Assembly (NCBI GenBank): GCA_946807835.1
Contig: OX327699.1
Coordinates: forward strand, 20,200,014-20,264,013
Direction of reading: 5' to 3'
DNA: 64,000 nucleotides
From: Ailanthus altissimus
Taxonomy: Eukaryota > Streptophyta > Magnoliopsida > Sapindales > Simaroubaceae
Part shown: positions 58,177 through 64,000 of the stretch, one piece after another
How the letters are laid out: each line of letters opens with the position of its first letter
Numbering within the stretch: the first letter of the stretch is position 1
Notes under the pieces: model-generated
What the model saw: only the letters and a program-made list of their open reading frames with translations
Database searches by the model: none
Told to the model about the DNA's origin: nothing
Translations under genes and position numbers: made by a program

Positions 58177-58455
58177 ATGCCTATCCTATCTATTTTTGCG
58201 CCCAAGCCTTGCACTATGCTTCTAACTGCAGAGCAGTTGAAGAAATTCTTCCTACAAAATGATACTAATGGTGACGGCCGTCTCAACAAAGAAGAACTGA
58301 AGAAAGCCTATGAAAAACTTGGTTCACGCAACCCTGAATGGCGAGTTCGCCGTTGTCTTAGCTATGCAGACGCCAACAAAGATGGATGCATCAACTCAAG
58401 TGAGATAGATGAGCTTGTGAAATATGCTGTCTCAGTGGGTTATCATATTTCGTAA
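58177..58455 (+). CDS. Small two-EF-hand calcium-binding protein (92 aa)
   Basis: The third intronless EF-hand paralogue. The loops are DTNGDGRLNKEE (about residues 29-40) and DANKDGCINSSE (about 66-77), both with the canonical ligand positions. The longer open frame starting at 58093 is not used here, because that ATG lies about 10 bases from the TATA box. The start at 58177 (MPILSIFAPKP) gives the same size and MP- beginning as the paralogues at 10439 and 49122. The C-terminus VKYAVSVGYHIS is close to that of the 49122 gene. No damage seen; likely a functional cytosolic calcium sensor. Confidence 0.88.
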   Translation: MPILSIFAPKPCTMLLTAEQLKKFFLQNDTNGDGRLNKEELKKAYEKLGSRNPEWRVRRCLSYADANKDGCINSSEIDELVKYAVSVGYHIS

Positions 58456-58543
58456 ATGTAACTGAGTAGCCTTAAGTACTCTTTAAATCAAAGCCTACAA
58501 ATAAATTAAGGTTTCTTCTAAGTTTATATTTTGATGAATGAAT

Positions 58544-58660
58544 CTGTTGAAGCGGAAGCATACAAACAAGCTAAACAATTCACTCAGGTAATATAATAAT
58601 GTAGAACAAGTTATTAAGAAATAAAAAAGAAAAAGGGGTAGAAGAAGAACATGCATTATC
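58544..58660 (-). mobile_element. Fragment of copia LTR (family of 50020-52260)
   Basis: TGTTGAAGCGGAAGCATACA and the following AAGC...ATATAATAATG segments align with the LTR start at 51632. Only about 110 bp is recognisable. Confidence 0.6.
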
Positions 58661-61599
58661 TTCTGTTGTATTTTATGTTCCTTAATTAAATATAAGTAGC
58701 TTAATTAAAATTTTCCTCTACTTCATTGTTACCAAAATAATTATATAGTTCTTGTCCAACTCCATGTTAACATGGTGACTTACAAAATATATGTTCCCCA
58801 ACTTTTTTATTTCATATGATATATTTGTGAGTTTTCTATTTATCACAAACACCAAAAAAAAAACAAATACGCGGATGATTCTTAAGAAAATTTTTGCAAC
58901 TGATCATTTAAAGTAGTTGTATTTGGTGACGATACAGAACATTGTGAAAATATTCATGAAACTGCACTGTGATGATAGAAATTAATTAAAAGGGAAACCA
59001 TTATTACTCTCCTAAATTTTTTCACAGATATTACTTTCCTCTCGAGTTCTTTTAGATTACTTGGAAAGATTTTTAAGGGGTTAATTGGTATTAAAAAAAA
59101 AATTAATTATCCCCTAAAAAGGGGGTAATGAATAATTTAAAAAAATATAAGAAGAAAATGATAACTTTCCCTAATTAAAACTACACATTTTCTTGTAACA
59201 ATAGTTTTTGAGTAAAATAAGGTAAATTCTCTGAAATAATGGCAATTACTTCACTACTCAATCATCTTCACAATTATATTGGAGCATATGTTTGAAGATG
59301 TCTCTTTGTCTTTCATTTTCTTAATCTGCCACCTTATTTCATGTGTAAACGTAACATAAAGAATATAAAGCGACACTATACGTGAATTTTGAAATAGAGT
59401 ATAAACCCTCCTTTGAAATTAGAAATATAAACTTGAATTTTGAAAGCGACACTATACGTGATTATTATTATTTTTTTTAACTTTTTGTTTTATTTTCATT
59501 GCACAAAATATAAACAAAATCTTAACTAATAATTTTTAGGTATATAAAGTAACTTCTTTGGAATGATGACAATTAATCAGTCAAGAAACATTTTTAGGTA
59601 TAAACACACTTTTGTCTATTTTATACTAATTGAATTAAATGGATTTAAACGTCTAATCAATTTGAGTGTTTCCGAAAACGTTTTCATGTGTTGATCATAT
59701 GGCTTACAATAACACCGATTAAAAATGAATATTATTGGTGTAGCACGTTGTGTTGCAATCATATTTCTTTTACCAGAATCTCAATTATTTTTAAAAAGTC
59801 TCGGACTTCATTATCAACTGTGAATTTTTTGCTTCCTTTAGAATTAGAATTGATTAAAAGTGACTGCAATATCCCAAAATATCTTTGCTCTTTCTTTCTT
59901 TCTTTCTTTCTTTCAATGTTTGTATGTCAGTAATGTGCCACGCGAATCGCAGTTTATACACAAAATAGCGTGATAAGAATTTGCAGAATAAAAGTTCATT
60001 TTAAGAAACTGACAGCAGATGCTTGAATGAACTGATTCTGATTGTTTAAACTTTTGAAATTGAGAATTCGTAAGGATTTTTGTAACGGGTTAGTAAAAAG
60101 GAGTGGTGGTTGTTAACGAACCCAGTTCTCTCCACGACCGTGATATTTCAAAGTGGGTCTTCCTTCTTCTCCATTCCTCAGATTCCATTTGTGAAACACG
60201 CCATTTTTATTTTATTTTATTTTTTTGATATTAGTGAGATTTCGCTACTTAGTTGACATCAAATCACTCGTTATATAATTTTAGTATTTAATAGTTATTA
60301 CATATCATTTTAAATAGAAGATATTATACATCAAAATTAACAAGTATAATATTACTTGATTATTATATATATGAATGTGATAATAGATAATAATTAATAC
60401 TACATTTCTCTAATAATAATAATAATAATAATAATAATATTTCCACATTCATTGAATTATTAATGTTAAAAATTTGTCATTACATCCCTTCATTATTTTA
60501 CCATTTAATATTTTATCATCAAATGTATCACTCGGCAATAAAGGAGAGAGATAAATTTAGTAACAAATTAGGAAAGTCATCCAACTTAGCTTGAAGAACT
60601 TGTGAGGAATAATACATGCCCCTGTTTATACTTAATCCAAAATTATATTTCACTCATTAATAATAGGTTGAGTTTCACCTGAACCAAATCCATACTCAAA
60701 TAAATTGGGTTAATTTCAATTTACTACGTTATTCAAATCTTAAAAATGAGTTTGACTTAAGTTACACCCAATTAAATTAGGTATAACCCATGAGGCTCAT
60801 TATTTAATTTTTATTGTTGGGTTTTATTATTTAATTTATTTTAAAATAAATTAAACTAATTTTTTTAAAAAAATTCAAAAATTATTTTTAAAAATAATTG
60901 TATAAATTATTAAATATTAAATATATTATAACTAAATCTAATATTATTAAATTATTTTTAAAATATATAAATCATTATGAAGCTCGTCGAGTTCTTTGGA
61001 GCACCCAAGAAAACAAAAAGATGATGATGCTTTTGATTTAATCACTTGTATATTCTATATGCTCCCAATTATCTTGTTATGTCACTTGAGAAGAATGAAA
61101 CTATGGGCCTTTGTTCCCTGAACTAAGCATGATGAAGGCTCTTGTTCATGTCTCTATTTCTGTCTGTCTATAATTTAATCACTTTTACAATGTCTATTAG
61201 AATGAAGCAACTTTGGATTAAAAGCCAGACACCTCAATCCCAAACATACCCCAGGCAAAGATCATTCTAAGCACGCATTTCAAGCTAAATCAACTTAAAG
61301 ATTGTAACTTTTAAGTTAATAGACACATTACAAGCTAATAACAATAATGAAAAATCAGATGCCCAGAAGCATGAAACAACCAGAGTCCATTCACATAGAC
61401 CCAGTTCATCTTTCTTCGTTGCATTACTATCCATTGCATTGAACACTTTTCACAAACACATGGCACGCATTTTTAGAAACAAGCCAAAGTCTACCATTAG
61501 CAAGCTCATATAAATACATATAATTTCAGTATCTAATTTTAACACCTATATAAAACACTTCAAAGAGCCACTAAAAAAAACTGAAATAGAGAATCATAC
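58661..61599. other. AT-rich intergenic stretch, no gene seen
   Basis: No exon or transposon is recognised. Simple repeats include (TTTC)n at about 59887-59913 and (AAT)n at about 60414-60439. Two phrases containing GCGACACTATACGTGA (near 59370 and 59446) are a short direct repeat. Confidence 0.5.
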
Positions 61600-61705
61600 C
61601 TTAATACCAACACATCCATTCACATGGAGGGTTGTAAGCGTGTTTGAGTGGAATCTTGAAAAGACTTCCAGGCACATATCAGTCACCCCAACTATTCCAA
61701 ATAAG
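61600..61705 (-). pseudogene. Possible F-box/LRR exon fragment
   Basis: Between an acceptor-like CTGCAG and a donor-like GTATG, the minus strand reads LFGIVGVTDMCLEVFSRFHS then NTLTTLHVNGCVGIK. This resembles a leucine-rich repeat of plant F-box proteins, where N-T-L-T-T-L-x-V-N-G-C is common. No neighbouring exon of such a gene could be found, so it may be an isolated relic or one exon of an unresolved gene. Confidence 0.4.
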
Positions 61706-62109
61706 CTGCAGTATTTCCTTCCATAACATCAGTAGAATAGATAACATATCTAGATCAGCCAAATAATAATCTTAAGGTCATTGCATTCACACTACCGTCA
61801 TAGCAAGAGAAGGAGCAGCCTAAATAGATAGTGCATCGCAATTACTACATGCTTTCCTGAACATTGATTCAGCCAAACAACTAAATGCAGCAGAAACTGA
61901 ATGTAAGAGATCGATTTCCGTGAAGAACAATAAAAAATATTTAATCAACTTTTAACAACAAAAGAAGATATAAAAAATCACGTGAAGAACAAAGAACACA
62001 GATCAAGAAACAAACAAAAACGTATCAAATTACATCTAACATCAATAATGAAAGAAAATGAACAGAAATAGAGAGAGACAAAGAGTGAAAGAGATTAGTA
62101 CCAGAAATC

Positions 62110-62230
62110 TTTCTCAAGACATCAATGAGCATACCCACTGTTAAATCAATGACGTCTGTGTGGGTAAGGCAAGTGCTTATGGCAAAAACCAGCTGCACCT
62201 CTGGGAGTAGGCGGAGGATTTCGGCCGAGC
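62110..62230 (-). other. Possible exon of unknown gene
   Basis: One minus-strand frame is open for about 45 codons (EILRLLPEVQLVFAISTCL then THTDVIDLTVGMLIDVLRKI), ending at a GTACTAAT donor-like site. It could belong with the F-box-like fragment at 61600. The family is not recognised. Confidence 0.25.
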
Positions 62231-63798
62231 TTCAAAAGATTGACGCTTTTTTTCTAATATTTGATCATGTTTCAAATTGTACAGATTTTAATTTTTAAGG
62301 TAAAACTATGCCGAGTATTTGATTATTCTTACCTGTATCTAACCCGAAAATGTTGGGTAAAAAATTATCCAACACAATTTTAAATTTTTTCTCATTATTC
62401 ACCTAAATACCCGACCCTCGGGTTGCGAACTTGTGGGTTTAAAAACCCACGGGTCATTTTGCCAGTACTACTCATTATATTGTTTGACTGATGCTGATGC
62501 AACAATAAATGATAAAGATCGAGGATAACGTTCTTGTCCCAATCCAAGTTATTAGCTATTCAATTACTTAGGAATAGCAGATGATAAGGTAAACTAATAA
62601 TAATAATGGGGTAGAGTTTAGTGCACTTGATCCATTATTATTATTATTATTTTAGTGACATGAGACCTATTTAGAGATGCCTAAATTAGCACTCAGTTCC
62701 AAACCTCTTCATGAGTAGACTAGTCGAAAATGAATTATCTTAGTTGTACTAAACTCGGCCCGAACATTTGGACCTCCATACCTCGACCCAAAAGACCTAT
62801 CTAGTAGGACCCGAGTTAGGACACGTGTCACCATTCAGTGCCAGTGTCAGATGACACGTCATGGGAGCTTGAACATCTGTCACATCATCATGGGTCCTGT
62901 CGGTGTAGAAGTCAAGATAACTCAAGTGCCGCCACATCATCAGCGAAACCCATTAAAGGAGCACTTGGACCTAAGAATAAAGTCAAAATGAGAAAATCTC
63001 CAAAGAGCCAATGAATGAACTCCACATTATCAGGCACCAGAACCCTGTCTCCCGTTGACACTACTGACAAAAAAGCAAAGCTGTTTAGTGTTATTGGGCA
63101 ACTCAACACAAGACCCGCTAAGCTCAGCAGTACAAAGTCAGAAGACCTTTCAAAGCTCTCAAGTTTCACTAACTCATGCTGACAACTCCAGAAAGCGATC
63201 AGTCACCAATATTCCTAGTACTCCAAACATCAGGGGAAGTCTAATGACCTTTTTGCCCTTTTGAGCGAATAAAATACCCCTCATGATAGGGACAATTCTC
63301 CAATTATAGTTCACTATGTGTCACCATTGAAGGAAAATCTCCAAACTGGCATCCTCCACGCTCAAGTTTTACTCCAAATTTGAAATGTGGTAAAGGATTT
63401 GAAATTTTGAACAACTCTATAGTAAGAAAACTCCCCTCATCCTCACTAGATTTTTCTACATTCTCTTTAGAGAAAATAAACCCTAAGGAATGTTCATCAC
63501 ACAACAGCCACTTGACTTAAGCGTCGAAAAGCTTCACCAGCCACCTCGTCGACGCCAACCACTGACCTTGATTTTCCTATGTTCCCTAGGTCCTCTAAGT
63601 TTGCTTAGCCGGCAGCCCAAATCAACTAGCTCCCACTTGGCGTACAGTCCACTCTCCACTCAACTCTAGGTTTTGCATCACCAAAACAAAGCTCCGACTT
63701 AACCCTTGGCGGTAGAAGGCCCAATAAACTCAAACTTTTCTAACACTTCCTCCACATCGGTTCAGGTCGAGCCCCAAACCGAAAATCAGACCCAAACA

Positions 63799-63844
<46 letters not shown>

Positions 63845-64000
63845 GGCCCATTAATTACACCAAATGCCTTAGCAACAACTTTTATTTAACTGATAACGGA
63901 AGATTCTACATATAAAAAAAAAATGAATTATACATTGATGTTATTAACATTTCTATTTCTCTATGCTCTTCTCTCTCAAAAGACAAAGAGTAAGGAGAGA
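62231..64000. other. Right edge, no gene supported
   Basis: Contains (AAT)n at about 63800-63842. The stretch 62740-63700 is richer in GC than its surroundings and could be part of an LTR, but no pair, primer site or coding region confirms it. The last 37 bases repeat 40885-40921. Confidence 0.45.

Noticed and set aside
62330..62470. Possible DNA-transposon end with GGGTTTAAAAACCC palindrome and ACCCGAC words
   Set aside because: No matching terminus or target duplication was identified.
62740..63700. LTR-like region with GC-richer sequence and open frames at 62912 and 63055
   Set aside because: No paired LTR, primer site, polypurine tract or coding similarity could be found in the window.

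Overview
This is plant nuclear DNA, almost certainly from a dicot. It is strongly AT-rich, its host genes have GT-AG introns or no introns with plant-type TATA boxes, and much of it is transposable elements (Ty1/copia, Ty3/gypsy, Mutator-like, hAT-like). The genus cannot be proved from the sequence; a woody eudicot such as citrus is only a guess.

Host genes. At the left edge, on the minus strand, lies a complete eight-exon gene for TIC22, a chloroplast protein-import factor (757-3668). To its right are three short intronless genes for two-EF-hand calcium-binding proteins (10439-10702, 49122-49397, 58177-58455) and one broken copy (37372-37588). A decayed copy of TIC22 exon 1 plus its 5' flank lies at about 38030-38720. 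This suggests that a TIC22-flank/EF-hand unit was duplicated in tandem and then spread apart by transposons. A tRNA-Leu(AAG) gene lies at 41930-42010. A possible F-box/LRR exon fragment lies near 61.6 kb.

Mutator region (5.3-19.1 kb). A dead MULE (about 5331-8516) precedes a structurally complete one (11214-19061). The complete one has a perfect 9-bp target duplication, long terminal inverted repeats containing GC-rich tandem arrays, an intact mudrA transposase, and a convergent multi-exon gene for a DUF1985 + Ulp1 cysteine-protease protein (the 'Kaonashi'-type arrangement).

Nested retrotransposons (21.98-34.43 kb). An old copia element (target duplication ATTAT) has a younger chromovirus-like gypsy element inserted inside its 5' LTR (target duplication CTAGG). 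The gypsy element runs on the minus strand, with 2748-bp LTRs that differ at only three positions I could find. Its gag-pol is gone apart from what looks like the last residues of a chromodomain. In its place are two intact genes on the opposite strand, each with its own TATA box and poly(A) signal. One encodes an unrecognised 408-residue protein. The other is an intronless, full-length LOG-type cytokinin-activating enzyme. This cytokinin-gene-carrying retrotransposon is the most remarkable feature of the window.

Right half. It holds more decayed copia elements (36.4-37.2, 42.7-48.1 and 50.0-52.3 kb, possibly 55.0-56.7 kb), a 1.3-kb hAT-like non-autonomous element with an internal 42-bp minisatellite, several inverted repeats that could form hairpins, simple repeats, and long AT-rich stretches with no recognisable gene.
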